A stretch of DNA of 64,000 bases from an uncultured Lachnospiraceae bacterium (GTDB taxonomy: Bacteria; Bacillota; Clostridia; Lachnospirales; Lachnospiraceae). Position 1 is the first letter of the stretch. Each line of letters opens with the position of its first letter. Location of the stretch: NCBI GenBank assembly GCA_902489645.1, contig CABUAW010000004.1, positions 22,707-86,706 of the forward strand. The letters are read 5' to 3'. The notes beneath the pieces are model-generated. The model ran no database searches, was not told where the DNA came from, and saw only the letters and a program-made list of their open reading frames with translations. A program made the position numbers and the translations under genes. Below, piece by piece: positions 23,056 to 32,331 of this stretch.

Positions 23056-24438
23056 ATGGAACAGACAGCGAAGACAGACAAAATGGGATGTATGCCCGTA
23101 AATAAATTAATGTTGACCATGGGATTACCGATGATTATATCCATGGTACTTCAGGCCCTTTATAATATTGTTGACAGTGCATTTATCTCGAACATGGCGG
23201 AAAATGGCGAGGCGGCGTTGACAGCATTGACGCTGGCTTTCCCAATGCAGATGCTGATGGTTGCGATAGGTATCGGAACCGGTGTCGGTACAAATGCGCT
23301 TTTGGCGAAGAGCCTTGGACAGGGAAATAAAGAAAAGGCGAGCAAGGTTGCAGGAAATTCTCAGTTTTTGGCGTTGATTATTTATATCGTATTTTTATTG
23401 TTTGGCATTTTCGGTGTGCGCTTTTACATATCGACCCAGACAACAAATGAATTGATTTACAGTATGGGCGTGGATTATCTGACGATTTGCTGTGTTGTCT
23501 CTCCGGGGATTGTTTTCTTTTCTGTTTATGAAAAATTACTTCAGGCCTGCGGTCATTCCATGTTTTCTACGATTGCCCAGATTGCCGGCGCCATCACAAA
23601 CATTATTCTGGACCCTATTATGATTTACGGGCTGCTCGGCTGCCCGGAAATGGGGGTAAAGGGCGCCGCTTACGCAACGGTTATCGGACAGTGCGTTTCA
23701 TGGATTCTTGCTTTGATTTTCCATTTGAAAGTCAATAAGGATATCATGAAAAAACGTAAATACTTCAAACCGTCCGCATCAGTCATCAAAGGCATCTATT
23801 CGATAGGCCTGCCGGCGATTATCGCACAGGCATTGATGTCCATTATGACATATGGATTAAACATTATTTTGGGAACGGTGGGAGAAAATCTGGTAACTGC
23901 TTACGGCCTTTATTATAAAATTCAGCAGTTCATATTATTTGCGGCCTTTGGTCTGCGTGATGCGATTACGCCGATTGTATCCTTCAGTCATGGTATGGGA
24001 AGTAAATCCCGTATCCGTGATGGTATCAAATATGGATTGCTGTATACATTTATCATTATGGTAATTGGTACGGCGATTGTGGAAATTTTTGCCGGACCCC
24101 TTGCAAGGGTATTCGGCTTATCCGGGGAGACAGAGGTGCTTTGTATCAGCGCGATGCGTATTATTTCAATCAGCTTTATCTTTGCCGGAGTCAACATTGC
24201 ATTACAGGGCGTATTTCAGGCATTGGACGGCGGTCCGGAATCTTTGATTATTTCACTTTGCCGTCAGCTCATTTTTGTATTGCCTGTGGCATGGATTTTT
24301 GCACAGATTGTGCTTAAATCATCGGGTCCAATGTGGCTTTTATGGACGACTTTCCCGATTGCTGAAATTGTGACCGCAGTTATCGCATGTCTGTTGATGC
24401 GGAAAATATATAAAAAAGTCGAAGCTTTAAAAAACTAG
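23056..24438 (+). CDS. MATE family efflux transporter
   Basis: A 460-residue integral membrane protein with about 12 hydrophobic segments in two similar halves. It contains the MATE-type stretches PMIISMVLQALYNIVDSAFI in the first helix and GTGVGTNALLAKSLGQGN. It should export drugs or other cationic compounds using a Na+ or H+ gradient. It lies 24 bases after the rubrerythrin and 21 bases before a kinase-like gene, so these may form one operon. The substrate is unknown. The ribosome site GGAGG is rather distant (about 12 bases) from the ATG. Confidence 0.9.
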   Translation: MEQTAKTDKMGCMPVNKLMLTMGLPMIISMVLQALYNIVDSAFISNMAENGEAALTALTLAFPMQMLMVAIGIGTGVGTNALLAKSLGQGNKEKASKVAGNSQFLALIIYIVFLLFGIFGVRFYISTQTTNELIYSMGVDYLTICCVVSPGIVFFSVYEKLLQACGHSMFSTIAQIAGAITNIILDPIMIYGLLGCPEMGVKGAAYATVIGQCVSWILALIFHLKVNKDIMKKRKYFKPSASVIKGIYSIGLPAIIAQALMSIMTYGLNIILGTVGENLVTAYGLYYKIQQFILFAAFGLRDAITPIVSFSHGMGSKSRIRDGIKYGLLYTFIIMVIGTAIVEIFAGPLARVFGLSGETEVLCISAMRIISISFIFAGVNIALQGVFQALDGGPESLIISLCRQLIFVLPVAWIFAQIVLKSSGPMWLLWTTFPIAEIVTAVIACLLMRKIYKKVEALKN

Positions 24439-24459
24439 AATAAAAAGGAGGTTGGTACT

Positions 24460-25044
24460 ATGAAAAACAGAGTTATCACCATCAGCCGTCAGTTTGGAAG
24501 CGGTGGAAGAACCATTGGCAAAGAAGTTGCCGCCAAATTGGGGATTCCATGCTATGACCATGAGGTTATTGAAAAAATTGCGGAAAAAAGCGGATTTACG
24601 AAAGAATATATCGATAAACGCAGTGAGGATGTAGCCCGTGGAAGCTGGCTGGCCGGCGCGCTCTTCGGCAGAGACTATTCCGGCTATTCGACACAGGATT
24701 ATGTCTGGAAGTTCCAGAGAGACACGATTTTGGAACTGGCCGAGAAAAGTCCGTGTGTCATTGTCGGACGATGTGCGGATTACATATTGAAGGATGAAGC
24801 CGATTGCCTGACCGTATTTATCCATGCGGATATGGAAAAGCGGGCTGCGCGTATCGTAGAGCAGTATGGTGAACGTCCCGAATCTCCTCAAAAACGACTG
24901 AAAGATAAGGATAAACGGCGGGCTGCTTACTATCAGTTTTATACAGATACCCAGTGGGGCGTTGCCGAGCATTATCATGTTTCTTTAGACAGCGGCGTTT
25001 TAGGCATTGAAAAATGCGTGGAAGTTCTCACAAGCTTATTTTAG
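24460..25044 (+). CDS. Cytidylate kinase-like family protein
   Basis: A 194-residue P-loop protein. The phosphate-binding loop lies within ITISRQFGSGGRTIG (about 6-20), followed by the YDHEVIEKIAEKSG segment and an Arg-rich lid (KRRAAYYQFYTDTQWG). This is the cytidylate-kinase-like 2 family that is common in Clostridia and distinct from housekeeping Cmk. The natural substrate is unproven. Start 24460 follows AAGGAGG. A very long terminator stem follows the gene. Confidence 0.85.
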   Translation: MKNRVITISRQFGSGGRTIGKEVAAKLGIPCYDHEVIEKIAEKSGFTKEYIDKRSEDVARGSWLAGALFGRDYSGYSTQDYVWKFQRDTILELAEKSPCVIVGRCADYILKDEADCLTVFIHADMEKRAARIVEQYGERPESPQKRLKDKDKRRAAYYQFYTDTQWGVAEHYHVSLDSGVLGIEKCVEVLTSLF

Positions 25045-25054
25045 ACAGATTGAA

Positions 25055-25104
25055 GGGGGAGCCCCAAAGCCATATGAATGTTATGGCTTTGGGGCTCCCT
25101 TTTT
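25055..25104. terminator. Long bidirectional terminator, partly coding
   Basis: An 18-base perfect stem (25057-25074 with 25082-25099) and a T-run (25100-25104). Its right arm encodes the last codons of the convergent acetyltransferase gene. Confidence 0.85.
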
Positions 25105-25626
25105 GATTTTAGAAGCCATCCATGGTGTGAACAGATGGGTGAAAATCGAATGATATTCTTCGAAGGATACCTCAGGGCCGTTGGTCAGAATTTCCATTTC
25201 AATTCCAAAGAGGTTGACCCGGAAGGGCATGACGGTCATACCGTTTCTTAAGTAAAAAGCCTTTCTGCGGATACGTTCCGCTGTGTTTTTTGATGGAATA
25301 TCGGGGGCTTCAATTTCTAAAAGGAAACGCTTGCCCGAATATTTTTCAAAAAGCAGGTGGAGGGCGGAGGAACCGGCGCCGCTGTTCCTGCGGTTATCAT
25401 CGATGGCAAAGTAATCCAAAAGGACGATATCGTTATATAGAATAGTGATGGCCAGACCGAGAAAATTTCCGTTATCATCTTCGATGGATAATATTTCCAT
25501 GGAGCCTTCGGCCTGTTTTTTGCGTATTATAAAAAAAGGTTTCCGCTCCGAAGCCGGAAAAGCGCGGAGATATAATTTTTTTATGTCGGTCAGACGTTTC
25601 CGACTGAGATTTTGAGTTAATTTCAT
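25081..25626 (-). CDS. GNAT family N-acetyltransferase
   Basis: A 181-residue protein with the GNAT fold: LRAFPASERKPF near the N-terminus, the central strand pattern VLLDYFAIDDNRRNSGAGSS carrying the acetyl-CoA loop (R-x-x-G-x-G/A form), and LRNGM in the last third. It would acetylate an amine on an unknown substrate. Its 3' end lies within the terminator stem, so the last six residues (KGAPKP) are encoded by the hairpin. The ribosome site is weak (AAAGGCG). It is convergent with the kinase-like gene and shares its terminator. Confidence 0.8.
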   Translation of the reverse strand: MKLTQNLSRKRLTDIKKLYLRAFPASERKPFFIIRKKQAEGSMEILSIEDDNGNFLGLAITILYNDIVLLDYFAIDDNRRNSGAGSSALHLLFEKYSGKRFLLEIEAPDIPSKNTAERIRRKAFYLRNGMTVMPFRVNLFGIEMEILTNGPEVSFEEYHSIFTHLFTPWMASKIKKGAPKP

Positions 25627-25734
25627 GTGGGATTTTCGCCTTTCTTGTTTTTTATCTGTCTGAATAGTATAATACGAATGGGCAGAAATGCCAACCCATA
25701 TGTAACATTGGAAATTGAATCAGGTGGTGACAGA

Positions 25735-26271
25735 ATGAATTCAGAGAAATTAATAAAAAATATTATTGACCAGATGAAGGAAGCCCAGATTAAACTGGGG
25801 TTTGCTAAAGAAACAACGCGCTTATATTATCCGGTGGCGTCTTTGAACGCCATGCTGGGTATTCATGCGGAAAATGATGAAGAAATGCTGGAGGCTTTGG
25901 CCGCTCCGGCTTTTCATGATACGGGACTGGGGCCGCTTCATTTTTCATCCCACAAAGGCCGCATTGAAATCAGTGTGCCGCCGGAGGGAGCCGAGTATGT
26001 CCATGAGAAAGTGGAAGCGCCGGCCTTTTTAAAGGCCATGATTGAATTGTTCCGGCAAAATCATCATTGCAGCGTCGGGGATGTCCGGGCGTTATTTGAA
26101 AGTTTCAGTAAGGACTATGTCTATGAGAAAATGCCGGAGGGTTCCGATTTTGATGCGGTTCTTTATTTTAAAGATACTTCCGTAGACGCTTATTATTATT
26201 GTGTTAAAGAAGAAATGGGACACACTATTTATCATCGGTTTACAAAAGAGGATATGGAAAATCTCTGGTGA
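25735..26271 (+). CDS. DUF3877-like hypothetical protein
   Basis: A 178-residue soluble protein that resembles the DUF3877 family of clostridia. Characteristic stretches include RLYYPVASLNAML near 30 and YYCVKEEMGHTIYHRFTKEDM near the end. No catalytic motif is clear and the function is unknown. The start at 25735 is supported by AGGTGGTGA; an in-frame extension to 25627 starts inside the opposing gene's promoter area and has no ribosome site. It stands alone, followed by its own terminator. Confidence 0.7.
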   Translation: MNSEKLIKNIIDQMKEAQIKLGFAKETTRLYYPVASLNAMLGIHAENDEEMLEALAAPAFHDTGLGPLHFSSHKGRIEISVPPEGAEYVHEKVEAPAFLKAMIELFRQNHHCSVGDVRALFESFSKDYVYEKMPEGSDFDAVLYFKDTSVDAYYYCVKEEMGHTIYHRFTKEDMENLW

Positions 26272-26308
26272 TAGAATTTATGGCGTCCGGGTTACGGTTA
26301 AAGAAAGT

Positions 26309-26340
26309 CAGCCGGGGGATTTGAAATCCTCCGGCTGTTT
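26309..26340 (+). terminator. Terminator after the DUF3877-like gene
   Basis: CAGCCGG (26309-26315) pairs with CCGGCTG (26331-26337), with further inner pairing GGATT/AATCC, then TTT. It also lies just after the stop of the convergent gene. Confidence 0.7.
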
Positions 26341-26348
26341 CCGGCTAT

Positions 26349-27596
26349 CTACCGCAGCTCGGCAATTCTTGTGACGGCTACGTAAATATCGCTGATTTTA
26401 AACCAGGTCGGGTAATCGACAACGCCGGTGACCGGAAGGCCGAAAACCCGCTGGAAGTCTGCAACGGCCTGACGGGTTCTTTCGCCATAAATGCCGTCGG
26501 CGGTGAGTGCAGGGAGGGCCGGATAGGTCTGTGCAATCCGGTTAAGCTGCTCCTGCATTTGACGCACCTTGGCTCCGGTAGAGCCAACTGTCAAATCAGC
26601 TCCGGGCCAGGAGGAAGGGATACCGCTGATTTGCTCGGCGGTATTGATGTACATATCATTTCCGTAATAATAGCGGATGATTTCAAGAGGGGCATAGCCC
26701 TGGTCGCCCAGATTCTTGGAGCCCCACTGGGACATCCAGTTCGGACAGCTTACCCGTTTGCCGTCGCAGTACTGGGTCAGTATGGGCTGCCGTACATTCG
26801 GCCGGGATAAGAAGTTGGCAAAAATCGTGTCCACAACCCGGGAAATACTTTCGTATACATTTCGTCCATAGACGAAAAAATGGTCGTAGGCCGTCGAAGA
26901 AGTAATCGTAAAGTCGAAGCCTTTGTTCCTGTACCACTCGGTGTAAACCCGGTTCAGGGTAAAGGAGAGAATGGCGAGGACATTGGCGATGATGGTAGAT
27001 TCGGGCCAGGTTGCATAAATTTCGCTGGAAGCCACATTTTTAATATAATCACGGAAGGGAACAAAATAGTTGGCGGCGCTGTTATCGGTCGGCGGTCCGT
27101 CGTGAACGATGATTGTTTCCGGCACAACGACCCGGCTGAGGACGATTTCACCGGTTTCATTCACATCCTTGATTTCGGCTTCCGCAATTTTCGGCGGATA
27201 AAGCTTCCAGAGCGTATGGGCGCCGATGACCAGTGGATTGTAGGCCGGCGTCTGGGTGACGACGGGGCTCATGCGGACATTGGAGAGGCCGAGCTGACCG
27301 GATAAAATCTGGATGCCGGAAATTTCAACTTCTTCAAATCCGGGGGCGGTGATTTTCAGATTGTATTCCGAATAGGGCTGAGTATCTCCGGGTTCAAGAC
27401 TATACTCCACAGGCGGGGCGGCCAGTTCAATCGTGTCGCTGTTGCCGCTGTTATCCGTGGTGATGCGCTCCAGAATCTGCTCCGGTTCTCCGGTGGAGGA
27501 AATTTCAATGGTGGCATCGTCAATCGGGACATTGCCCTCGGCGGAGACCGCCGATATACGCAGTTGACCCTTATCAATTAAATTTATTTCTGGCAT
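26349..27596 (-). CDS. SpoIID-like protein with peptidoglycan-binding domain
   Basis: A 415-residue protein in three parts. The N-terminal beta-rich carboxypeptidase-regulatory-like segment is about residues 8-110. A SpoIID/LytB-like central domain (about 180-320) includes VPFRDYIKNVASSEIYATWP and AYDHFFVYGRNVYESI. The C-terminal type 1 peptidoglycan-binding domain (about 340-410) includes GSTGAKVRQMQEQLNRI, DGIYGERTRQAVADFQ and GVVDYPTWFKI. It has no obvious signal peptide. The form suggests action on spore or vegetative wall. It has a standalone position and diverges from carA. Confidence 0.75.
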   Translation of the reverse strand: MPEINLIDKGQLRISAVSAEGNVPIDDATIEISSTGEPEQILERITTDNSGNSDTIELAAPPVEYSLEPGDTQPYSEYNLKITAPGFEEVEISGIQILSGQLGLSNVRMSPVVTQTPAYNPLVIGAHTLWKLYPPKIAEAEIKDVNETGEIVLSRVVVPETIIVHDGPPTDNSAANYFVPFRDYIKNVASSEIYATWPESTIIANVLAILSFTLNRVYTEWYRNKGFDFTITSSTAYDHFFVYGRNVYESISRVVDTIFANFLSRPNVRQPILTQYCDGKRVSCPNWMSQWGSKNLGDQGYAPLEIIRYYYGNDMYINTAEQISGIPSSWPGADLTVGSTGAKVRQMQEQLNRIAQTYPALPALTADGIYGERTRQAVADFQRVFGLPVTGVVDYPTWFKISDIYVAVTRIAELR

Positions 27597-27713
27597 AGTT
27601 TGTTTCCTGAAATTGTTTTGTATAATATATGCAAATACCGGGGAAATGATAAATAAAATTTATTCCGATTTTACGAAAATAGTTTGGAGAGTGAAAAAAA
27701 ATAAAGGAAAAGG

Positions 27714-27943
27714 TTGTTTTTCTAAAAATGATGTGATATACTTTTAGCAATTTAGGGTTTTTTGTCAGATGTCAAAGAAAAAGAAATTCGGAATAAAATT
27801 CACGAATCACTCTTTTTTTTTGGGAAAATAGGGCAAAATGCTTATATTTATGCAAATAGAGACAGAAACATGAATAATTATGCTCCTGCGATACGTCTTA
27901 AAACGGATGTGGAACAGAGGATAAGAAAGGGACAGGTGAGTGA
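27714..27943 (+). promoter_or_regulatory. carA promoter and 200-base leader
   Basis: TTGTTT (27714-27719), 17 bases, TATACT (27737-27742). The leader contains a weak ATTCG/CGAAT stem before nine T (27811-27819), an attenuator-like feature. It also has TGAATAATTATGC (27871-27883), which looks like half of an arginine-repressor box. A 61-codon frame (27762-27947) has no ribosome site. The rest of 27597-27713 shows nothing. Confidence 0.4.
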
Positions 27944-29023
27944 ATGAAGGCATTTTTAATACTAGCCGATGGCACGGTCTTTGAAGGAACAAGCATTGGT
28001 TCGCAGCGGGAAATCATTAGTGAAATCGTTTTTAATACGTCAATGACAGGATATTTAGAAATTCTTACAGATCCATCCTATGCCGGGGAAGCCGTTGTCA
28101 TGACATATCCAATAATTGGAAATTATGGAGTATGTTTTGATGATATGGAAGATGACAGACCCTGGCCGGATGGATTTATTGTTAGAGAGCTGGCAACAGC
28201 GCCAAGTAATTTCAGAAATGAATGTGGCCTGTCTGAATTTTTAAAAGACCATGATATTCCTGGAATTCAGGGCATTGATACCCGGGCGCTGACGAAAATT
28301 CTGAGAAGTCAGGGAACCATGAACGGTATGATTACGACCAGCGAAAATTTTGATTTAGAAGAGATTCTCCCGAGGATTCGTGCGTTTAAAGCGAAAGATG
28401 TTGTAAAAAGAGTTACCTGCGCCCAAAAGGAACATTTTTCTGATGGAAAATACAAGGTGGCCCTGATGGATTTCGGGGCAAAGAGAAATATTGCCAGAGA
28501 GCTTGCCAAACGGGGATGTGAAGTGACCATTTATCCGGCCTATACGTCTGCGGAAGAAATTATGGCGGCCCATCCGGACGGCATTATGCTCTCCAACGGC
28601 CCTGGGGACCCGAAGGATTGTATGCCGATTGTCGCTGAGGTGAAAAAAATGTTTGATGCGGATATTCCGATGTTTGGTATCTGTCTCGGACATCAGCTCT
28701 TAGCTCTGGCCAACGGCGCCGACACCCGTAAAATGAAATGGGGACACCGCGGCGCCAATCATCCGGTCAAAGACCTTGTGACCGGACGGGTTTATATTTC
28801 CACACAGAATCACGGCTATGTGGTTTCTTCAAAATCCGTTCCTGACGGCGTTGCCGAGGTGAGCTTTAGAAATGCCAACGATGCGACGATGGAAGGACTT
28901 CACTATCTTGGAAAAAATGTCTTTACCGTTCAGTTCCATCCGGAAGCCTGCGGCGGCCCGCAGGATACGGGGTTCCTTTTTGACAAGTTTATTAACATGA
29001 TGGAGGTTGCGAAAGATGCCTAA
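27944..29023 (+). CDS. carA: Carbamoyl-phosphate synthase small subunit
   Basis: A 359-residue glutaminase subunit that releases ammonia for carbamoyl phosphate used in pyrimidine and arginine synthesis. The N-terminal domain is typical (ILADGTVFEG, FNTSMTGY). The class I amidotransferase domain has the nucleophile Cys in MFGICLGHQLLALA and the HPE triad in FHPEACGGP. Start 27944 follows AGGTGAG. It overlaps the carB start by 17 bases, so the two subunits are translated together. Confidence 0.95.
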   Translation: MKAFLILADGTVFEGTSIGSQREIISEIVFNTSMTGYLEILTDPSYAGEAVVMTYPIIGNYGVCFDDMEDDRPWPDGFIVRELATAPSNFRNECGLSEFLKDHDIPGIQGIDTRALTKILRSQGTMNGMITTSENFDLEEILPRIRAFKAKDVVKRVTCAQKEHFSDGKYKVALMDFGAKRNIARELAKRGCEVTIYPAYTSAEEIMAAHPDGIMLSNGPGDPKDCMPIVAEVKKMFDADIPMFGICLGHQLLALANGADTRKMKWGHRGANHPVKDLVTGRVYISTQNHGYVVSSKSVPDGVAEVSFRNANDATMEGLHYLGKNVFTVQFHPEACGGPQDTGFLFDKFINMMEVAKDA

Positions 29024-29795
29024 GAAGAATAGTATTAAAAAAGTGTTAGTCATTGGTTCCGGCCCGATTATCATCGGACAGGCAGCAGAATTCGATTATG
29101 CCGGCACACAGGCCTGTCGTTCCCTGAAAGAAGAAGGGGTTGAGGTCGTTCTTGTCAACTCCAATCCGGCCACCATCATGACCGATAAAAATATTGCGGA
29201 TAAGGTGTATATTGAGCCTTTAGATGTGGACGTCCTCAAGAAAATCATAGAAAAAGAAGAACCGGACAGTCTGCTTCCGACGCTGGGCGGGCAGGCCGCA
29301 TTAAATATTGCCATGGAGCTTTATGAGTCCGGGTTTCTGAATGAAAAAAAGGTTCAGATGATTGGAACGACTTCGGAAACCATTAAAAAGGCAGAGGACC
29401 GTCTGGAATTTAAAGAGACAATGGAAAAAATCGGAGAGCCCTGCGCGGCCAGTGAAGTCTGTACCACATTAAAAGGGTGTATCGATTTTGCGGAAAAGAT
29501 TGGCTATCCGGTCGTTATCCGTCCGGCCTATACATTGGGCGGCAGCGGCGGCGGTATCGCCCACAGCCTGGAAGAATTAAAAGAGATTGCCAGCAACGGA
29601 CTGCGCCTGAGCCGTGTGGGACAGGTATTGGTAGAGCGTTATATCGGCGGCTGGAAGGAAATCGAATACGAAGTGATGCGCGACAGCTACGGCAACTGCA
29701 TTACCGTATGTAATATGGAAAACATTGACCCTGTCGGCGTTCACACGGGAGACAGCATTGTTGTCGCTCCGTCACAGACGCTGGCAGATAAGTAA
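29007..29795 (+). CDS. carB: carB N-terminal fragment
   Basis: A 262-residue open frame corresponding to the first part of CarB. It has the pre-ATP-grasp domain (VIGSGPIIIGQAAEFDYAG) and the first half of ATP-grasp domain 1 (PAYTLGGSGGGIA, the Gly-rich loop, and RYIGGWKEIEYEVM). It ends in ...SQTLADK. The start is an ATG inside carA, out of frame with it. It lacks the metal-binding ENPR-like segment, which lies in the next fragment, so it should be inactive alone. Confidence 0.7.
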   Translation: MRKMPKKNSIKKVLVIGSGPIIIGQAAEFDYAGTQACRSLKEEGVEVVLVNSNPATIMTDKNIADKVYIEPLDVDVLKKIIEKEEPDSLLPTLGGQAALNIAMELYESGFLNEKKVQMIGTTSETIKKAEDRLEFKETMEKIGEPCAASEVCTTLKGCIDFAEKIGYPVVIRPAYTLGGSGGGIAHSLEELKEIASNGLRLSRVGQVLVERYIGGWKEIEYEVMRDSYGNCITVCNMENIDPVGVHTGDSIVVAPSQTLADK

Positions 29796-29801
29796 TATCA
29801 G

Positions 29802-32216
29802 ATGCTCCGCACCTCTGCTTTAAATATCATTACGGAACTGGGAATTACCGGCGGCTGTAACGTTCAGTACGCATTAAATCCGGACAGTTTTGAATACTGT
29901 GTTATCGAGGTCAACCCTCGTGTCAGCCGTTCTTCCGCACTGGCTTCCAAGGCTACCGGATATCCGATTGCCAAGGTTGCCGCCAAAATTGCGCTTGGCT
30001 ATGCCCTGGATGAAATCAAAAACGCTGTCACAGGAAAGACCTATGCCAGCTTTGAGCCGGCGCTGGACTACTGTGTTGTCAAAATACCGAAATGGCCGTT
30101 TGATAAATTTGTCAGCGCCAAACGTACATTGACGACCCAGATGAAGGCCACCGGAGAGGTCATGAGCATTTGTCCGAATTTTGAAGGCGCTTTAATGAAA
30201 GCGCTGCGTTCTCTGGAACAGAATATTTACAGTCTGAATTACGGCGGATTCGGAGAGCTTTCCGACGAAGAACTGGAAAAGGCCCTTTACCTCATTGACG
30301 ACCACCGTCTATTCTACATTGCCGAAGCTTTCCGGCGCGGCTACGATATGGAAAAAATTCATGCCATCAACAAGATTGACAGGTGGTTTCTGGATAAGAT
30401 TAAAGTTCTCGTCGATATGGAAAACCGTTTGAAAACCGAGGAGCTGACGGCAGAACTTTTGAAAGAAGCAAAACGGATGGAATTTCCGGACAGAGCCATT
30501 GCCCAGTTTACGGGTAAGAGTGAGGCGGAAGTAAAGGCAATGCGCTACCGCAATAATATTATTGCGGCCTTTAAGATGGTAGATACATGCGCCGCCGAAT
30601 TTGAATCGGAGACACCGTATTATTATTCCTGCTTTGGCAGTCAGAACGAGGTTGAGCCGGGAGATAATATGCGTAAAAAGATTGTTGTCCTCGGTTCCGG
30701 TCCGATTCGCATCGGCCAGGGAATTGAGTTTGACTATTGCTCCGTACACAGCGTATGGGCCCTGGCCGATGCGGGTTACGAGACGATTATTATTAACAAC
30801 AATCCGGAGACCGTAAGTACGGACTTTGATATTGCGGATAAGCTTTACTTCGAACCGCTGACACCGGAGGACGTGGAAAATATCGTCCGTCTGGAAAAAC
30901 CGGACGGTGCGGTTGTTCAGTTTGGCGGACAGACAGCGATTAAATTAACGGAAGCCATCATGAAGATGGGCGTGCCGATTCTCGGAACAAGCTCCGACGA
31001 TGTGGATGCCGCAGAGGATAGAGAGCGGTTTGATGAGATTCTTGAACAGTGTAAGATTCCGCGTCCGGCCGGAACAACGGTATTTACCACCGAAGAAGCG
31101 CTGCAGGCGGCCAATGAGCTGGGATATCCGGTGCTTGTGCGTCCGTCCTACGTTCTCGGCGGCCAGGGGATGCAGATTGCGGTCAATGACGGCGATATCG
31201 TTGAATTCATGGCAATTATTAACAGAGATGTTCAGGAACATCCGATTTTGGTTGACAAATATCTGGTCGGTAAGGAAGTCGAGGTTGACGGCGTATGCGA
31301 CGGAATAGACATATTGATTCCTGGTATTATGGAGCATATTGAACGGGCCGGCGTACACTCCGGGGACAGTATTTCCGTTTACCCGGCGCAGAGTTTGTCG
31401 GAAGACATCATTAAAAAGCTGGAAGATTACACGGGGCGCCTGGCGAGAGCGCTTCACGTAAAGGGACTTTTAAATATCCAGTTTATTGTCCATGATAATG
31501 AAGTGTATGTTATCGAAGTCAATCCGCGTTCCAGCCGTACCGTTCCTTATATCAGCAAGGTGACCGGTATTCCGATTGTGGACATTGCTTCTAAGGTTAT
31601 CGTCGGAAAGACGATTAAAGAGTTGGGATATGAGCCGGGACTCCAGAAGAAATCCGATTATATTGCCATTAAACAGCCGGTATTCTCCTTTGAGAAGCTT
31701 CGCGGCGCGGAAATCAGCCTTGGACCGGAAATGAAATCCACCGGCGAGGTTCTCGGTATTGCGAAAGATTTTCATGAAGCATTATATAAATCCTTCTTGG
31801 GCGCGGGCATCAATCTGCCACGGACAAAGAAAATGATTTGTACCGTTAAGGATTCGGATAAAGAAGAGTTGATTCCGATTGCCAAACGGTTCTACGACTT
31901 GGGATACGAGATTTATGCGACCCGCAGTACGGCGGCCGTTTTGAATGAAAATGGCATGAAAGCCACACGAATTAATAAAATTCATGACGGTTCACCGAAT
32001 GTCCTGGATTTAATTCTGGCCGGTGAAGTTGATTTGATTATCGATACGCCGACCCATGGCCGTGACAAATCGAGAGACGGCTTCCTCATTCGCCGGAATG
32101 CCATCGAGACGGGCGTGACCTGTCTGACTTCCCTGGATACGGCAAAGGCGCTTGTGACCAGTCTGGAAAATGCCAGCTTAAATAATTTGTCTGTCGTGGA
32201 TATCGCTGAAATTTAA
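29802..32216 (+). CDS. carB: carB C-terminal fragment
   Basis: An 804-residue open frame in the same phase as the N-terminal fragment. It begins at the first ATG after the stop and contains the rest of ATP-grasp domain 1 (CVIEVNPRVSRSSALASKATGYP), the oligomerisation domain, the whole second ATP-grasp half (VLGSGPIRIGQGIEFDYC, VLGGQGMQI, YVIEVNPRSSRT) and the C-terminal allosteric MGS-like domain. No ribosome site lies before 29802, so it could be made only by reinitiation or readthrough. Confidence 0.7.
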   Translation: MLRTSALNIITELGITGGCNVQYALNPDSFEYCVIEVNPRVSRSSALASKATGYPIAKVAAKIALGYALDEIKNAVTGKTYASFEPALDYCVVKIPKWPFDKFVSAKRTLTTQMKATGEVMSICPNFEGALMKALRSLEQNIYSLNYGGFGELSDEELEKALYLIDDHRLFYIAEAFRRGYDMEKIHAINKIDRWFLDKIKVLVDMENRLKTEELTAELLKEAKRMEFPDRAIAQFTGKSEAEVKAMRYRNNIIAAFKMVDTCAAEFESETPYYYSCFGSQNEVEPGDNMRKKIVVLGSGPIRIGQGIEFDYCSVHSVWALADAGYETIIINNNPETVSTDFDIADKLYFEPLTPEDVENIVRLEKPDGAVVQFGGQTAIKLTEAIMKMGVPILGTSSDDVDAAEDRERFDEILEQCKIPRPAGTTVFTTEEALQAANELGYPVLVRPSYVLGGQGMQIAVNDGDIVEFMAIINRDVQEHPILVDKYLVGKEVEVDGVCDGIDILIPGIMEHIERAGVHSGDSISVYPAQSLSEDIIKKLEDYTGRLARALHVKGLLNIQFIVHDNEVYVIEVNPRSSRTVPYISKVTGIPIVDIASKVIVGKTIKELGYEPGLQKKSDYIAIKQPVFSFEKLRGAEISLGPEMKSTGEVLGIAKDFHEALYKSFLGAGINLPRTKKMICTVKDSDKEELIPIAKRFYDLGYEIYATRSTAAVLNENGMKATRINKIHDGSPNVLDLILAGEVDLIIDTPTHGRDKSRDGFLIRRNAIETGVTCLTSLDTAKALVTSLENASLNNLSVVDIAEI

Positions 32217-32232
32217 AATTCAGGTTTCTCTA

Positions 32233-32311
32233 TTGACAAAATATGGGATTTACTGATATGATTAGCCCATAACACAAAGGCGTGCTTAACTGTATAAGTA
32301 CGCCTTTTTTT
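32233..32311 (+). promoter_or_regulatory. glnA promoter and hexaloop terminator leader
   Basis: TTGACA (32233-32238), 18 bases, TATGAT (32257-32262). Then a hairpin, GGCGTGCTTA (32279-32288) with TAAGTACGCC (32295-32304), whose loop is ACTGTA, followed by seven T. A at loop position 1 and G at position 4 match the RNA hexaloops bound by ANTAR proteins. An ANTAR gene follows glnA. Confidence 0.7.
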
Positions 32312-32331
32312 AAAAAAAGGAGTGAAAATGA

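Larger units (their letters stand above)
29007..32216 (+). pseudogene. carB: Carbamoyl-phosphate synthase large subunit, interrupted by an in-frame stop
   Basis: The full frame spans 1070 codons, the usual CarB length, and every part is recognisable. Codon 263 is TAA (29793-29795) where the conserved ...QTLxDKEYQ... segment needs Glu (GAA). The frame then continues without shift. A single G-to-T change explains it. CarB makes carbamoyl phosphate from bicarbonate, ATP and ammonia. The stop falls in the first ATP-grasp domain, so the truncated product would not work alone. Either the gene is inactive, the stop is suppressed, two fragments assemble, or the base is a sequencing error. The coupled carA and the downstream glnA look intact. 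Confidence 0.85.

Noticed and set aside
27762..27947. 61-codon frame in the carA leader
   Set aside because: No ribosome site, low-complexity start, overlaps the carA start; more likely leader RNA.
29793..29801. Recoding (selenocysteine or programmed readthrough) at the carB stop
   Set aside because: The codon is TAA, not TGA, and no special structure is evident; simple mutation or error is more likely.
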